Source: Amphibacillus sediminis NBRC 103570 | Lineage (GTDB): Bacteria; Bacillota; Bacilli; Bacillales; Amphibacillaceae | Direction: 5' to 3' | Assembly (NCBI RefSeq): GCF_001552275.1 | Contig: NZ_BCQW01000001.1 | Coordinates: 1 to 64,000, forward strand | DNA length: 64,000 nt | Position numbers and translations under genes: made by a program | Part shown: positions 1 through 9,663 of the stretch, piece by piece | Layout of the letters: every line of letters begins with the position of its first letter | How positions within the stretch are numbered: position 1 is the stretch's first letter | The notes under the pieces: generated by a model | What the model was told of the DNA's origin: nothing | Database searches by the model: none | What the model saw: the letters and a program-made list of their open reading frames with translations, nothing else

Positions 1-15
1 AAAGGAGACTAGAAT

Positions 16-1506
16 ATGGGGAAAACAACAGGATTTATGGAAATTAACCGAGAACAGGCAATTGAGCGTGATCCAATTGAGAGAATTAAAGACTGGAAAG
101 AGTATTCGGCTCCTTTCTCAGATGATATGATGCAGCGTCAGGGGGCGCGCTGCATGGACTGCGCTACTCCATTTTGCCATATTGGAATGGAAATTGATGG
201 TGCAACCTCTGGTTGTCCGATCCATAATCTGATTCCAGAATGGAACGATTTAGTTTATCAAGGAAAATGGCAAGAAGCCTTAAAACGGTTGATGAAAACA
301 AATAACTTTCCGGAATTTACAGGGCGAGTATGTCCAGCGCCGTGTGAAGGATCTTGTACGGTTGCTATCTCTGATCCCGCTGTTGCGATCAAGAATATTG
401 AGCGTGCCATTATTGACAAAGGCTTTGCAATGGGCTGGATTAAACCACGTATTCCAAAAGCAAGAACGGAAAAAAAAGTAGCTATTATTGGCTCTGGACC
501 TGCTGGTTTAGCAGCGGCAGACCAATTAAACCAAGCTGGACATGACGTCACGGTGTATGAACGTTCTGACCGAGCTGGTGGGTTACTCATGTATGGTATT
601 CCAAACATGAAGTTAGACAAAGAAGTTGTCCAACGACGTATTAATCTATTAGAAGAAGAAGGCATTAAGTTTTTGCTAAATACAGAAGTAGGCAAGGATA
701 TCAGCCCGGACCAACTTAAGGCACAATATGATTCAGTTATATTGTGTACCGGTGCCCAAAAGCCTCGTAATATAATGATTCCTGGTCGTGAATACCAGGG
801 GATCCATTATGCAATGGATTACTTGACTCAGGCAACCAAAAAACTACTTGACGGTCAAGATAACGATACGCTTAATGCAAAAGGGAAGGACGTTATTGTG
901 ATTGGTGGAGGAGATACAGGTGCCGACTGTGTCGCTACTGCTCTTCGCCAAGGGGCAAAAAGTGTTAATCAATTTTCGATTAATCCGCAGTTACCATTAA
1001 AACGGGTCGAAGGGAATCAATGGCCAGCATATCCGAGAGTGTTTAGTCTGGAGTATGCACACAAAGAAGCAAAAGAACAATTTGGCAAAGATGGTCGCCA
1101 GTATTCTGTTCAGACAAAGGCATTTATTACAGATGGTCGTGATGCTGTGCAAGCCTTATTTACTGTCAAGATGGGGAAAACACGTGATCAAAATGGAATG
1201 TTTGTTTATGAAGAGATACCTGGAAGTGAAGAAGTGTGGCCAGCGCAACTCGTTATCATTGCTATTGGTTTTGAAGGACCTGAACAGCCACTGTTAAACG
1301 CTTTTGGTGTTAATCTAGACCAAAATAAAATTGATGCACCTTATGGACAATTTAACACGAATGTTGAGGGGGTTTTTGCCGCTGGTGATGCAAGACGCGG
1401 TCAAAGTTTAATCGTCTGGGCCATTAATGAAGGAAGAGAGGTAGCCCATTGTGTCGATCAATATTTAATGGGGAAAACAACACTTCCTACAGTTCGAGCA
1501 GTCTAG
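16..1506 (+). CDS. gltD: glutamate synthase, small (beta) subunit
   Basis: 496 aa. GltD oxidises NADPH on FAD and passes electrons through iron-sulfur clusters to the large GltB subunit, which makes glutamate from glutamine and 2-oxoglutarate. The N-terminal quarter has the Fe-S cysteines (CMDCATPFC and GRVCPAPCEGSC). A dinucleotide fold follows with GSGPAGLAAA for FAD, a second with VIGGGDTGADC for NADPH, and a late AAGDARRG for the flavin. The length is normal for the family. The ATG sits behind AAAGGAG at the very edge of the window, so gltB is probably just upstream, outside the window. The next gene is 500 bp away, so gltD ends its operon. Confidence 0.96.
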   Translation: MGKTTGFMEINREQAIERDPIERIKDWKEYSAPFSDDMMQRQGARCMDCATPFCHIGMEIDGATSGCPIHNLIPEWNDLVYQGKWQEALKRLMKTNNFPEFTGRVCPAPCEGSCTVAISDPAVAIKNIERAIIDKGFAMGWIKPRIPKARTEKKVAIIGSGPAGLAAADQLNQAGHDVTVYERSDRAGGLLMYGIPNMKLDKEVVQRRINLLEEEGIKFLLNTEVGKDISPDQLKAQYDSVILCTGAQKPRNIMIPGREYQGIHYAMDYLTQATKKLLDGQDNDTLNAKGKDVIVIGGGDTGADCVATALRQGAKSVNQFSINPQLPLKRVEGNQWPAYPRVFSLEYAHKEAKEQFGKDGRQYSVQTKAFITDGRDAVQALFTVKMGKTRDQNGMFVYEEIPGSEEVWPAQLVIIAIGFEGPEQPLLNAFGVNLDQNKIDAPYGQFNTNVEGVFAAGDARRGQSLIVWAINEGREVAHCVDQYLMGKTTLPTVRAV

Positions 1507-1527
1507 CAATTCTTAAATGAATAAGAG

Positions 1528-1812
1528 GCTGGGACTAAATAATGAAACTGAGTATCCGAACATTCTGAACTAAGCGTAGATAAAAAACACGTAGACTCTT
1601 ATGGGAACATGTTTTTTCGGTGGGACGAGTAACCGCAGTCCCAGCACGAGCTGAGGATCCACTGTGTGAAGTGTCCTTCTTCACACAGTTAGCCGAAGCC
1701 GTGCCCCACGGCTAGGGAGACACTGAATTTATGAAGATGTCTCCATTGTGCTGGCATGTGCAAGCGAAGTGTTGTGTCGAACGCTATAAGCATTGAGGGA
1801 TTAATGTTCGGA
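1528..1812. repeat. intergenic multi-hairpin element downstream of gltD
   Basis: This stretch has no gene but is dense in inverted repeats. An outer pair is TCCGAACATT (1555-1564) with AATGTTCGGA (1803-1812). GCTGGGACT (1528-1536) pairs with AGTCCCAGC (1637-1645). CCAGCAC (1641-1647) pairs with GTGCTGG (1748-1754) and encloses three local hairpins: ACTGTGTGAA/TTCACACAGT (1661-1689), AGCCGTG/CACGGCT (1697-1713) and GAGACA/TGTCTC (1717-1743). The GAGGCTGGGAC start recalls dispersed intergenic repeats of Bacillales. It could be a mobile palindromic repeat or a structured RNA; no function is assigned. Confidence 0.6.
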
Positions 1813-1968
1813 TTTTTCTTATCTAATTACTCTTTTCTCCCAGCGTCAATTATTCTTGCTTCTATAGCTAATTCAAGTTATTAATCATTCATCTATCAAC
1901 GGAATAGTTGTTAGCGATTGCTCAAGTCTAACCATATCAAAATAAAAAATGTATTGGCTTTTTATATG

Positions 1969-1997
1969 TTTACGTAATAAAATAGATATATTATAAT
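1969..1997 (+). promoter_or_regulatory. sigma-A-type promoter for ilvE
   Basis: TTTACG (1969-1974), a 17-bp spacer and a perfect TATAAT (1992-1997). It lies about 33 bp before the ilvE start. Confidence 0.6.
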
Positions 1998-2029
1998 CTC
2001 GTAAAGTACGTTTAAGGGGGAGCTACTAA

Positions 2030-3106
2030 TTGACAAATCAAGCAATAACGATTACGACTGTTAAAGCTAAAAAAACAAAACCAGACTACAATGAGCTAGG
2101 CTTTGGACGACATTTTACTGACCATATGTTTATAGCAGATTATCAAGTTGATAAAGGCTGGTTTGATGCGCGTATCATTCCGTATCAACCGTTAACTTTA
2201 GACCCAGCCTCGATGATCTTCCATTATGGACAAACCGTATTTGAAGGTTTAAAGGCTTACGCCACACCTACTGGTGAAGTTAATTTATTTCGACCAGAGC
2301 AAAATATTGCACGATTAAATCGTTCAAATGTTCGAATGTGCATTCCTGAAATTGATCCAAACTTTGCATTAACAGCGATAAAAACACTTGTTGAATTAGA
2401 AAGAGACTGGGTTCCGACTGCGCCGGGAACCTCACTTTATATTCGACCTTTTGTTATAGCGACTGAGCCATTTCTAGGTGTGTCCCCTTCAACGCAGTAT
2501 AAATTTATTATCATTCTTTCACCTGTGGGTGCGTACTATAAAGAAGGAATCAATCCGGTAAAAATTGCTGTTGAGGATGAATATATTCGTGCGATTAGAG
2601 GCGGTACAGGTGAAGCTAAAACAGCAGGAAACTATGCTGGCAGCCTAATTGCACAACAGAAGGTTGCAAAAGATGGCTTTGCTCAAGTTTTATGGCTTGA
2701 CGGTTTAGAAAAGAAATATGTTGAAGAAGTAGGAAGTATGAATGTTTTCTTTAAAATAAATGGAGAAGTGGTTACCCCCGAATTAAATGGTAGTATTTTA
2801 CCTGGGGTAACGCGTCAATCCGTGATTCAATTACTTCAACATTGGGGGATTAAAGTTACCGAGCGGAAACTTGCTCTAACGGAAATAGTCCAAGCTCACA
2901 AGAATGGTGAACTGGAAGAAGCTTTCGGATCAGGAACAGCCGCCGTCATTTCGCCAATTGGTGCGCTATCATTTGGTGGTGAAATCATGACCATTAATGA
3001 TCAAAAGACAGGGCCGATTGCAGGGAAGCTTTATCAAACATTAACCGACATTCAGTATGGTGAAATTGAAGATTCATTTAATTGGATAGTAAAGGTGAGT
3101 AAGTAA
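2030..3106 (+). CDS. ilvE: branched-chain amino acid aminotransferase
   Basis: 358 aa, class IV PLP-dependent transaminase that interconverts valine, leucine and isoleucine with their 2-oxo acids. Family features visible are IFHYGQTVFEGLKAY near residue 65, IRPFVIAT, the GEAKTAGNYAGSL region that carries the PLP lysine, EVGSMNVFF, and the C-terminal EAFGSGTAAVISPIG. The start is TTG at 2030, chosen because AAGGGGGAG (2014-2022) precedes it at a proper distance; no ATG fits better. It is monocistronic, with its own promoter and no T-box or other leader visible. Confidence 0.95.
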   Translation: MTNQAITITTVKAKKTKPDYNELGFGRHFTDHMFIADYQVDKGWFDARIIPYQPLTLDPASMIFHYGQTVFEGLKAYATPTGEVNLFRPEQNIARLNRSNVRMCIPEIDPNFALTAIKTLVELERDWVPTAPGTSLYIRPFVIATEPFLGVSPSTQYKFIIILSPVGAYYKEGINPVKIAVEDEYIRAIRGGTGEAKTAGNYAGSLIAQQKVAKDGFAQVLWLDGLEKKYVEEVGSMNVFFKINGEVVTPELNGSILPGVTRQSVIQLLQHWGIKVTERKLALTEIVQAHKNGELEEAFGSGTAAVISPIGALSFGGEIMTINDQKTGPIAGKLYQTLTDIQYGEIEDSFNWIVKVSK

Positions 3107-3149
3107 TCGGGTAAAGAAACGTGATTAATGAAGAATAGTCATATAGATG

Positions 3150-3256
3150 GACTTTTAGCAGGCAAGCTTTGAGCTTGACCTGTTCCCTTTTTACATGAAG
3201 AGAAATGCTGCATCGCTTTCTGTTGGCTTTGGAGCATTTTGCTTGTTAGAAAAGTC
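3150..3256. repeat. multi-hairpin element downstream of ilvE
   Basis: GACTTTT (3150-3156) pairs with AAAAGTC (3250-3256) and encloses two hairpins: CAGGCAAGCT/AGCTTGACCTG (3159-3182), followed by CCCTTTTT, and AAATGCT/AGCATTT (3203-3239). The first hairpin with its T run may act as the ilvE terminator. The branched layout resembles the elements at 1641-1754 and 7989-8085. Confidence 0.45.
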
Positions 3257-3346
3257 TGTTAAGTCTGGTCTGTTCACTGGCTTTTAATTTAAGTTATTAG
3301 ATCAGCAAAGGACTATTCATCATTTTATACTGGCTTCCTGTTAATG

Positions 3347-3569
3347 TTTAACTTCATTCGTAAACATTTCCTACTACAATAAGTGGTGAGATGAATGCAC
3401 TTGTATTTCATTCAGTGGGGGAGAGAGGAAACTGACTAAGTTCGCGACGTCGTGTCGCAACGTCTGTACTAGTATCCTATGCGTCAACCCCCCACTAAAC
3501 GAAGTTTCACTTTATCGAGCTTCGTTCGATAAAATCTGGGCGCATATACGCTAAGGCGCATTTGATGAT
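3347..3569 (+). repeat. composite intergenic repeat: module C, 3' half of module A, module B
   Basis: Three repeat modules lie in a row. Module C (3347-3398) starts TTTAACTTCATTC and ends AAGTGGTGAGATGAATGC. Next comes the right half of module A (about 3409-3514), with TTCAGTGGGG and CCCCACTAAAC as hairpin arms. Module B (3511-3569) starts TTATCGA...TCGATAA and ends GGCGCATTTGAT. Related copies occur across the window (see 8108, 9664, 22866, 26869, 35811, 41759, 42199, 50996, 55092 and 55640). No coding potential. Confidence 0.7.
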
Positions 3570-3584
3570 AAAAGGATGACTAAG

Positions 3585-4112
3585 ATGTTAGAGTTAAGAT
3601 TTATACCGTTTATTGCAATAGGCTACCCATTATGGCTTCTTTTAAGGAGAGGGCACCTTGTAAAGCATAAGAAAAAAATAAGTTTATTAAATGAAACGGT
3701 TGTTCAAGTTTTTTTTATTTATATATTAGTGGTTATCTATTTAACCTTTCGGCCTTTCACCTTCCAAATTCCATTTATTGGACCGAGGCCGTTTAGTTTT
3801 GATACAAATTTATTTTATCAATTAAGCCACATGGCAGATGGTTATTTTCATTTACAGTTGCTTTATTCTCTTGGTAATATTATGATGTTTGTACCTTTTG
3901 GTATGCTTGCTCCGGTCGTTTTTCGACCATTACGACACCCTATTTTACTAATAGGATCTGGATTTTTGTTCTCGCTAATGATTGAATTAACACAGGCCTT
4001 GTTTACTTTAACACGTTATGGAACGGTGGATGATTTATTTTTCAATACCACTGGTGCAGTGCTAGGCTATTTTGTTTATCTTTATGCAAGGTCGTTTGAA
4101 AAAAGCAAATGA
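3585..4112 (+). CDS. VanZ-like family membrane protein
   Basis: 175 aa from the preferred start. It has four to five hydrophobic segments and the VanZ-like landmarks: YLTFRPF in the first half, NIMMFVPFGMLAP in the middle, IELTQALFTLTRYGTVDDL near the end, then a glycine-rich closing helix (NTTGAVLGYF). VanZ confers low-level teicoplanin resistance in enterococci, but most chromosomal homologues have no proven role. Two ATGs compete, at 3576 and 3585. AAAGGATG (3571-3578) abuts the first and is well spaced for the second, so I take 3585. It stands alone between a repeat and the proBA leader. Confidence 0.85.
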   Translation: MLELRFIPFIAIGYPLWLLLRRGHLVKHKKKISLLNETVVQVFFIYILVVIYLTFRPFTFQIPFIGPRPFSFDTNLFYQLSHMADGYFHLQLLYSLGNIMMFVPFGMLAPVVFRPLRHPILLIGSGFLFSLMIELTQALFTLTRYGTVDDLFFNTTGAVLGYFVYLYARSFEKSK

Positions 4113-4134
4113 ACAGAGTTTTCTGACAAAAGTA

Positions 4135-4163
4135 TTGACATTCTGTATCTCCTTGTGGATAAT
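4135..4163 (+). promoter_or_regulatory. sigma-A promoter of the proBA leader
   Basis: Perfect TTGACA (4135-4140), 17-bp spacer, GATAAT (4158-4163). It places the transcript start just before the T-box Stem I region. Confidence 0.75.
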
Positions 4164-4177
4164 AGAAGCAACTCTAA

Positions 4178-4437
4178 TAATTAGTAAAGATGATGACAAG
4201 GACCAGTAGATAATTGATTGTAAGAAAAGAGAGTGGAACGCATAGGCTGAAACGTTCCAGGATTACCACTCATTATCGAACCCTATCCTTTGAATTATTA
4301 AGGTTAACCTTAATCGCTCCAAAGAGCGTTATCAAGAAATGAAGCGGATAAGTTAAACTTATCAAGTATGGTGGTACCGCGGAAAACTGCTTTCCGTCCA
4401 TTACATAGACATGTAGTGGATAGAAAGCAGTTTTTTA
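4178..4437 (+). promoter_or_regulatory. T-box riboswitch, probably proline-specific, controlling proBA
   Basis: Uncharged tRNA binding lets transcription read into proBA. Visible landmarks are the AGTAAAGATGATGACAAGG segment near 4182 (the AGTA and GA-motif region of Stem I), the specifier region with CCT at 4282-4284 followed by A, the T-box core TGGTGGTACCGCGG near 4369-4382, and a terminator directly after. The UGGU bulge could pair with an ACCA tRNA end. The proline assignment rests on the CCU triplet and on the proBA genes downstream. Confidence 0.9.
4383..4436 (+). terminator. T-box-controlled terminator
   Basis: AAAACTGCTTTC pairs with GAAAGCAGTTTT, followed by a T run. The left arm abuts the T-box core, as expected for the antiterminator switch. 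Confidence 0.88.
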
Positions 4438-4531
4438 AATGCTTGGATTGATAAGGAAATGATGGTTTTGGATGTAACCAATCTTCCGAATCTCCCTATA
4501 AAGTGTTTGTAATTAAAAAGTAGGTGATGAG

Positions 4532-5653
4532 ATGAATGATAAACGGGTTGTTGTTAAGATTGGTAGCAGTTCATTAACTGAAAAGGATGGTACATTGAGC
4601 CTAAGCAAATTAAAAGAGCACAGTAAAGCTATTGCGTTACTTAAAGCGCAGGGAGTCGAGGTTATTTTAATTTCATCAGGTGCAATTTCAGCTGGTTTTC
4701 GTGATCTCGGTTACTCGAGTCGTCCAGTAACCGTTGCTGGCAAGCAAGCGGCAGCGGCTGTTGGCCAAGGTTTATTAATCGAGGCCTATAATCATATCTT
4801 AAAACAATACGGATATGTGACAGCACAGCTTTTGCTAACACGAGATGTATTCAGCCAGGAGCCGCAATTTACCAATGTCTATCAAACGATTACAGAGTTA
4901 CTTAAACGTGGGGTGATCCCCATTATTAATGAAAATGATTCAGTCGCGATTGATGAGCTGACCTTTGGTGACAATGATATGTTGTCTGCACTAGTTAGCG
5001 GCCTAGTCAATGCGGATACTTTAATTATCTTAACAGATATTAATGGAATTTATGACAAAAATCCTCATGTCCATCAGGATGCTAAGCGCTATCAGAGGTT
5101 AGGCTATGTTTCTGATCAATTAATCTCCCAAACAAGCCAGTCATCTGTATCTAAGGTTGGTACTGGTGGAATGAAATCAAAGTTAATTGCAGCACAAACA
5201 GCTACATCGCTTGGAGTTAAATGTTTTATCGGAAGTGGCGATGGAGGAGATAAACTTATTAACATTTTGGCAGGTTTAGGAGATGGAACGTATATTGGCA
5301 ATAATCAAAACGCCCATGTTAGAAAGCAGAAGCAGTGGATTGCTTTTCATTCCAAAGCTAAAGGAAGAATTTACATTGATAAAGGGGCCAATCACGCTTT
5401 ATTAAGACAAGGAAAAAGCTTGTTAGCTGTCGGTATTGTCAAAACAGAACAAGATTTTGGTCAAGATGATGTGGTGGAGGTATTTTATCAGAATAAATGT
5501 ATTGCTAAGGGTCAGGTAAACTATTCTGCCAAGCAGATTGCGCAGGTTAAAGGGCTGAGTAGCCAAGAGGTTATGCAAATAACGGGATGCTCACGACCAG
5601 AAGTGATTCATCGAAATAAACTCATATTAACGATTCAGGAGGTAGAAGCATGA
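4532..5653 (+). CDS. proB: glutamate 5-kinase
   Basis: 373 aa. It phosphorylates glutamate to gamma-glutamyl phosphate, the first step of proline synthesis. The amino acid kinase domain (about residues 5-260) shows [37 protein letters not shown] and [11 protein letters not shown]-terminal PUA domain (about 280-370) starts near the residues GRIYIDKGA. Full length for ProB with PUA. The ATG at 4532 follows GGTGATGAG. Its stop overlaps the proA start by 4 bp (ATGA), which implies translational coupling. Controlled by the T-box just upstream. Confidence 0.97.
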   Translation: MNDKRVVVKIGSSSLTEKDGTLSLSKLKEHSKAIALLKAQGVEVILISSGAISAGFRDLGYSSRPVTVAGKQAAAAVGQGLLIEAYNHILKQYGYVTAQLLLTRDVFSQEPQFTNVYQTITELLKRGVIPIINENDSVAIDELTFGDNDMLSALVSGLVNADTLIILTDINGIYDKNPHVHQDAKRYQRLGYVSDQLISQTSQSSVSKVGTGGMKSKLIAAQTATSLGVKCFIGSGDGGDKLINILAGLGDGTYIGNNQNAHVRKQKQWIAFHSKAKGRIYIDKGANHALLRQGKSLLAVGIVKTEQDFGQDDVVEVFYQNKCIAKGQVNYSAKQIAQVKGLSSQEVMQITGCSRPEVIHRNKLILTIQEVEA

Positions 5654-6897
5654 GTACATTAGAGCAATTAGGTAAGCAAGCCAAACTAGCCTCAACAGCT
5701 TTAACGAAAGCCACAACCGAAGCTAAAAATGAGGCATTACGATTAATTGCTGAGGAGCTTATTGTTCAGCAAAATCAAATATTAATCGCTAATCAAAAAG
5801 ATATTGAGTACGCACAGGCTAACCAAATTAACGAATCTATTATTGACCGGATACGTCTAACAGAGTCACGAATAAAAGATATAAGTCAGGCGCTCTTGCA
5901 ATTGATTAAGCTTAATGACCCAATTGGAGAAACGCTACAAGAATGGGATCATCCTAATGGGATCAAGATTCGACAAGTTGCCGTGCCGATTGGTGTGATT
6001 GGGGTCATCTATGAAGCGAGACCAAACGTGACGGTAGATGCAGCCAGTCTTTGTTTAAAAGCGGGTAATGCAGTAATCTTACGTGGTAGCTCAACTGCGA
6101 TCCATTCTAATACGGTCATTGTTCAGGTGATTCAAAATGCACTGTCAAAATCTGATTTACCAGTGAACAGTGTCCAGTTACTTGAAGATACGAGTCGAGC
6201 AACTGCAGAAAAGATGTTTCGACTTAATCAATATCTCGATGTCCTAATCCCCCGAGGAAGCAAGGCATTGATCGATACAGTAGTAGCTAATTCTTCCGTA
6301 CCTGTTTTGGAGACTGGTGCAGGAAATTGTCACATGTACATTGACCATGACGCTGACAAGCAAATGGCTATAGAGCTAGTGATCAATGCAAAAACACAAC
6401 GGCCATCCGTTTGTAATGCCATCGAGACTGTACTAGTACAGAAAGAATGGTTTAACCAATATGGTGTTGAATTAATAGGATCATTAAAAAGTGCTGGGGT
6501 CGAACTTAGAGGAGATGATGAAGTTCAAGCATTAGATTCGACGATTACTAGCGCAACAGAGGAAGATTGGTATACAGAGTTCTTGGATAATATTATTGCG
6601 ATTAAAGTGGTGAGTGATACGCAAGCGGCCATCCAACATATTAACCTTTACGGCACGAAGCATTCGGAAGCCATTATTTCAGAAACAGAAGCTAATGTAG
6701 CCCAATTTCTCAATGAAGTAGATGCGGCTTGTGTTTATCATAATGCATCTACCCGATTTACCGATGGATTTGAATTTGGCTTTGGGGCAGAAATTGGTAT
6801 AAGTACCCAAAAACTTCATGCACGTGGACCGATGGGATTAAAAGCACTGACTTCATCCAAATATTTACTTTCTGGTCAAGGTCAATCTAGGTCATAA
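5650..6897 (+). CDS. proA: gamma-glutamyl phosphate reductase (glutamate-5-semialdehyde dehydrogenase)
   Basis: 415 aa. It reduces gamma-glutamyl phosphate with NADPH to glutamate semialdehyde, the second proline step. It belongs to the aldehyde dehydrogenase superfamily. The landmarks are [39 protein letters not shown], the catalytic Cys255 in RPSVCNAIE, and [10 protein letters not shown] near the C-terminus. The start overlaps the proB stop by 4 bp and has GGAGG upstream inside proB. It is the last gene of the T-box operon. Confidence 0.97.
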   Translation: MSTLEQLGKQAKLASTALTKATTEAKNEALRLIAEELIVQQNQILIANQKDIEYAQANQINESIIDRIRLTESRIKDISQALLQLIKLNDPIGETLQEWDHPNGIKIRQVAVPIGVIGVIYEARPNVTVDAASLCLKAGNAVILRGSSTAIHSNTVIVQVIQNALSKSDLPVNSVQLLEDTSRATAEKMFRLNQYLDVLIPRGSKALIDTVVANSSVPVLETGAGNCHMYIDHDADKQMAIELVINAKTQRPSVCNAIETVLVQKEWFNQYGVELIGSLKSAGVELRGDDEVQALDSTITSATEEDWYTEFLDNIIAIKVVSDTQAAIQHINLYGTKHSEAIISETEANVAQFLNEVDAACVYHNASTRFTDGFEFGFGAEIGISTQKLHARGPMGLKALTSSKYLLSGQGQSRS

Positions 6898-6981
6898 CTT
6901 TTTGATGAAAGATCCACTATTTTGCGTTACAATATGGAAGGAGACCAAATAGTAGATTAAGTTTTGAAGGAGAGATATTTA

Positions 6982-7908
6982 GTGAGTAAGTTATTGATTT
7001 TCGGTCATAAAAACCCTGATACGGACACGATTACATCAGCAATTGTGTATGCATATTTAAAAGAACAATTAGGAGTAGAAGCTGAGCCTGTTGCGTTAGG
7101 TGAGCCTAATAGTGAAACAGAATTTGCACTAAAAACGTTTGGGGTCACTGCTCCGCGGGTTGTACAGACTGTAGCTAATGAAACTGACGAAGTGATTTTA
7201 GTCGACCACAATGAGCAGCAACAAAGTGTTTCGGACCTTGATCAAGTAAAAGTAAGAGAAGTCATTGATCACCATCGAATTGCAAATTTTGAAACAAGTG
7301 ACCCACTCTATTATCGAGCAGAGCCAGTTGGCTGTACAGCCACCATTCTTAATAAGTTATTTAAAGAGCATAGTATTGCTATTCCAAAGCATATAGCAGG
7401 ATTAATGCTATCTGCGATCATTTCGGATTCTCTACTTTTTAAATCACCAACCTGTACGGCTGAAGATGAAGAAGCAGCATATGAGCTGGCCAAAATTGCC
7501 GAGGTAGATCCACAAAAATATGGATTAGATATGTTAAAGGCTGGGGCGGATTTAAGTGATAAGACTGTTGAGGAACTACTAACACTTGATGCTAAAGCGT
7601 TTGAAATGGGTGCAAGCATAGTTGAAATTGCTCAAGTTAACACGGTTGATCCCGAAGAAGTTTTGAATAACGAGCAAGCGATTAAAGCAGCGATTGAGCA
7701 AGTCATTTCAGAACGGAATCTTGATTTATTTGTTTTTGTTGTAACAGATATTTTAACAAATGATTCAATGGTGGTCGCACTGGGCAATAAGGCAGAAGCG
7801 ATAAATCGTGCATTTAATATTAACTTGGTAGATCACAAAGCTAAACTTAAAGGCGTTGTCTCACGTAAAAAGCAAATTGTGCCACAGTTAACGGACGCGC
7901 TCTCTTAA
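6982..7908 (+). CDS. ppaC: manganese-dependent inorganic pyrophosphatase (family II)
   Basis: 308 aa from GTG at 6982. It hydrolyses pyrophosphate and drives biosynthetic reactions. It belongs to the DHH phosphoesterase superfamily: GHKNPDTDT at the N-terminus, VDHNE, DHHRI (metal ligands) and [10 protein letters not shown], with a C-terminal DHHA2 domain ending in [10 protein letters not shown]. An in-frame TTG at 6964 exists, but GAAGGAGAG (6966-6974) sits correctly for the GTG, and the GTG product ([14 protein letters not shown]) matches the usual family N-terminus and length of about 309 aa. Confidence 0.96.
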   Translation: MSKLLIFGHKNPDTDTITSAIVYAYLKEQLGVEAEPVALGEPNSETEFALKTFGVTAPRVVQTVANETDEVILVDHNEQQQSVSDLDQVKVREVIDHHRIANFETSDPLYYRAEPVGCTATILNKLFKEHSIAIPKHIAGLMLSAIISDSLLFKSPTCTAEDEEAAYELAKIAEVDPQKYGLDMLKAGADLSDKTVEELLTLDAKAFEMGASIVEIAQVNTVDPEEVLNNEQAIKAAIEQVISERNLDLFVFVVTDILTNDSMVVALGNKAEAINRAFNINLVDHKAKLKGVVSRKKQIVPQLTDALS

Positions 7909-7988
7909 GTTTTGTGCTATGCTAAATAAGAACGAGGACAAATTGGTGAGCTATCACTAATGAAGTGTAAACCAAGTAAATGTATAAG

Positions 7989-8085
7989 ACTTGGGGCAGG
8001 TATTCCTGTTAAGGGAATATCTTTTCTTGACAGGAAATGTCACGTGTGAAGTGTGACAGGGCAAGTAGAATTGCCAGCTCCAAGT
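7989..8085. repeat. multi-hairpin element upstream of ilvA
   Basis: ACTTGGGGC (7989-7997) pairs with GCTCCAAGT (8077-8085; 8 of 9), enclosing four small hairpins: ATTCC/GGGAAT, TGACA/TGTCA (8028-8042), GTCAC/GTGAC (about 8039-8057) and GGCAA/TTGCC (8060-8075). The second and third overlap, so they are alternatives. It has no coding potential. It might be a structured RNA or a palindromic repeat. Confidence 0.5.
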
Positions 8086-8107
8086 CTATTCGTGCAGGAT
8101 TTTCTAG

Positions 8108-8266
8108 TTTAACTTCATTGAGTTTAACTCTCTCACTTTTATTAAGTGGTGAGATAAATGCTTTTTTTAGGTGCAAACCTCGGCGGATGCCACGGATATA
8201 GAGAAGATTATCAAGCTTAACTTGATTAAATCTGGGCGCAAATCAGCCAGGACGCATTTGATAATC
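8108..8266 (+). repeat. repeat modules C and B
   Basis: Module C (8108-8161) matches 3347-3398: TTTAACTTCATT at the left and AAGTGGTGAGATAAATGC at the right, with a hairpin formed by CTCTCACTT and AAGTGGTGAG. Module B (8207-8266) begins ATTATCAAGC/CTTGAT and ends GACGCATTTGATAATC, similar to 3511-3569. The 45 bp between them do not match module A. The rest of 7909-8373 shows nothing else. Confidence 0.6.
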
Positions 8267-8373
8267 TAATTTCCTTAACTCTAAGCAGTTTAGTGAAGTG
8301 AGGGCTCTCATGAGTAGCTCTCCTACCGATAGAATAATCAGAATCTTGTATAGAAAAGAAGGGATCTGGAAAA

Positions 8374-9633
8374 ATGAGTACACAATTGCAGACAATCGAC
8401 ATAAAGGATATTGTTATCGCTAATCAAATGATAAAAGATGTAGTGACCAGAACGCCTTTGCAGAAAGATCCTATCCTTTCTGAGAAGTACCAATGTAATG
8501 TTTATTTAAAACGTGAGGATCTACAAGTTGTCCGCTCATTTAAGATACGAGGCGCTTACAATTTCATGAAAAGCTTAGACGAAGTAGAGTTAAGTAAAGG
8601 TGTCGTATGTGCGAGTGCTGGAAACCATGCTCAGGGCGTTGCCTACTCCTGTCAAGCGATGAAAGTTAAAGGTAAAATATTTATGCCAACAACTACTCCG
8701 CGTCAAAAAGTTAATCGAGTAGCTTTTTTCGGTGGAGATTATGTTGACATCATCCTAACAGGTGACACATTTGATGATGCATCGGATGAGTCGAAAAAAT
8801 ATTGCCAAACACATGATATGACCTTTATTCATCCATTTGATGATTACCGAACGATTGTTGGTCAAGGTACCATCGGACTGGAAATATTAGAAGCAATGGA
8901 CCAACCCATTTCACATGTTTTTATGTCGGTAGGAGGGGGCGGTCTCATTTCTGGTGTCGGATCGTATATAAAAAATATCAGTCCTAAAACCAAAATCATT
9001 GGAGTTGAACCGGCAGGTGCTGCGTCAATGCAAGCTTCAATCCGATCTAAAAAAGTAGTCAAACTGGATTATGTAGATAAATTCGTTGATGGGGCGAGTG
9101 TACAAAGAATCGGTGATCTGACCTTTCAAGTAGCTCAACAAGTAGTAGATGACTTTGCTACGATACCAGAAGGGAAAATTTGTACGACAATCCTTGATTT
9201 ATACAATGAGAATGCAATTGTGACTGAGCCAGCAGGTGCAATGCCTGTATCTGCTTTAGATGATTTTAAAGAAGAAATTAAAGGTAAGAATGTTGTCGTT
9301 ATTATTAGTGGTGGTAATAACGATATTGATCGGATGCAAGATATCAAAGAGCGTTCGTTGATCTATGAAGGCTATAAGCATTATTTCATCGTTAACTTTC
9401 CGCAGCGGGCAGGAGCATTAAGGGAGTTTCTAACCCTTGTACTCGGGGAGAATGACGATATTACCCGCTTTGAATATACTAAGAAAAACAATCGTGATCG
9501 AGGCCCTGTTCTTGTTGGTATAGAGTTACAGGATAAAAATGATTATCAATCCTTGATTGATCGCATGGAGCAGAAAGGCTTTTCTTATATTGAGATTAAC
9601 AAGGATAAAGATTTATTCCAGTTACTTATTTAA
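8374..9633 (+). CDS. ilvA: threonine deaminase (threonine ammonia-lyase), biosynthetic type
   Basis: 419 aa. It converts threonine to 2-oxobutanoate, the committed step of isoleucine synthesis. The PLP domain shows the lysine in RSFKIRGAYN (Lys57), ASAGNHAQGVA, and the phosphate-binding loop SVGGGGLISG. The C-terminal regulatory part (from about residue 330, YFIVNFPQRAGALREFL) is the single ACT-like domain of Bacillus-type IlvA. ATG 8374 follows AAGGGATCTGG. It fits with ilvE at 2030, although they are not in one operon. Confidence 0.95.
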   Translation: MSTQLQTIDIKDIVIANQMIKDVVTRTPLQKDPILSEKYQCNVYLKREDLQVVRSFKIRGAYNFMKSLDEVELSKGVVCASAGNHAQGVAYSCQAMKVKGKIFMPTTTPRQKVNRVAFFGGDYVDIILTGDTFDDASDESKKYCQTHDMTFIHPFDDYRTIVGQGTIGLEILEAMDQPISHVFMSVGGGGLISGVGSYIKNISPKTKIIGVEPAGAASMQASIRSKKVVKLDYVDKFVDGASVQRIGDLTFQVAQQVVDDFATIPEGKICTTILDLYNENAIVTEPAGAMPVSALDDFKEEIKGKNVVVIISGGNNDIDRMQDIKERSLIYEGYKHYFIVNFPQRAGALREFLTLVLGENDDITRFEYTKKNNRDRGPVLVGIELQDKNDYQSLIDRMEQKGFSYIEINKDKDLFQLLI

Positions 9634-9663
9634 ATAGCTAAAAGATCAGCTTTTGATTGTATT

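Noticed and set aside
1528-1812. Known RNA gene (6S RNA, RNase P, tmRNA or tRNA)
   Set aside because: None of the conserved cores of these RNAs can be recognised, only stacked hairpins.
6964-6981. TTG start for the pyrophosphatase
   Set aside because: The ribosome site GAAGGAG lies inside this extension and fits the GTG at 6982.
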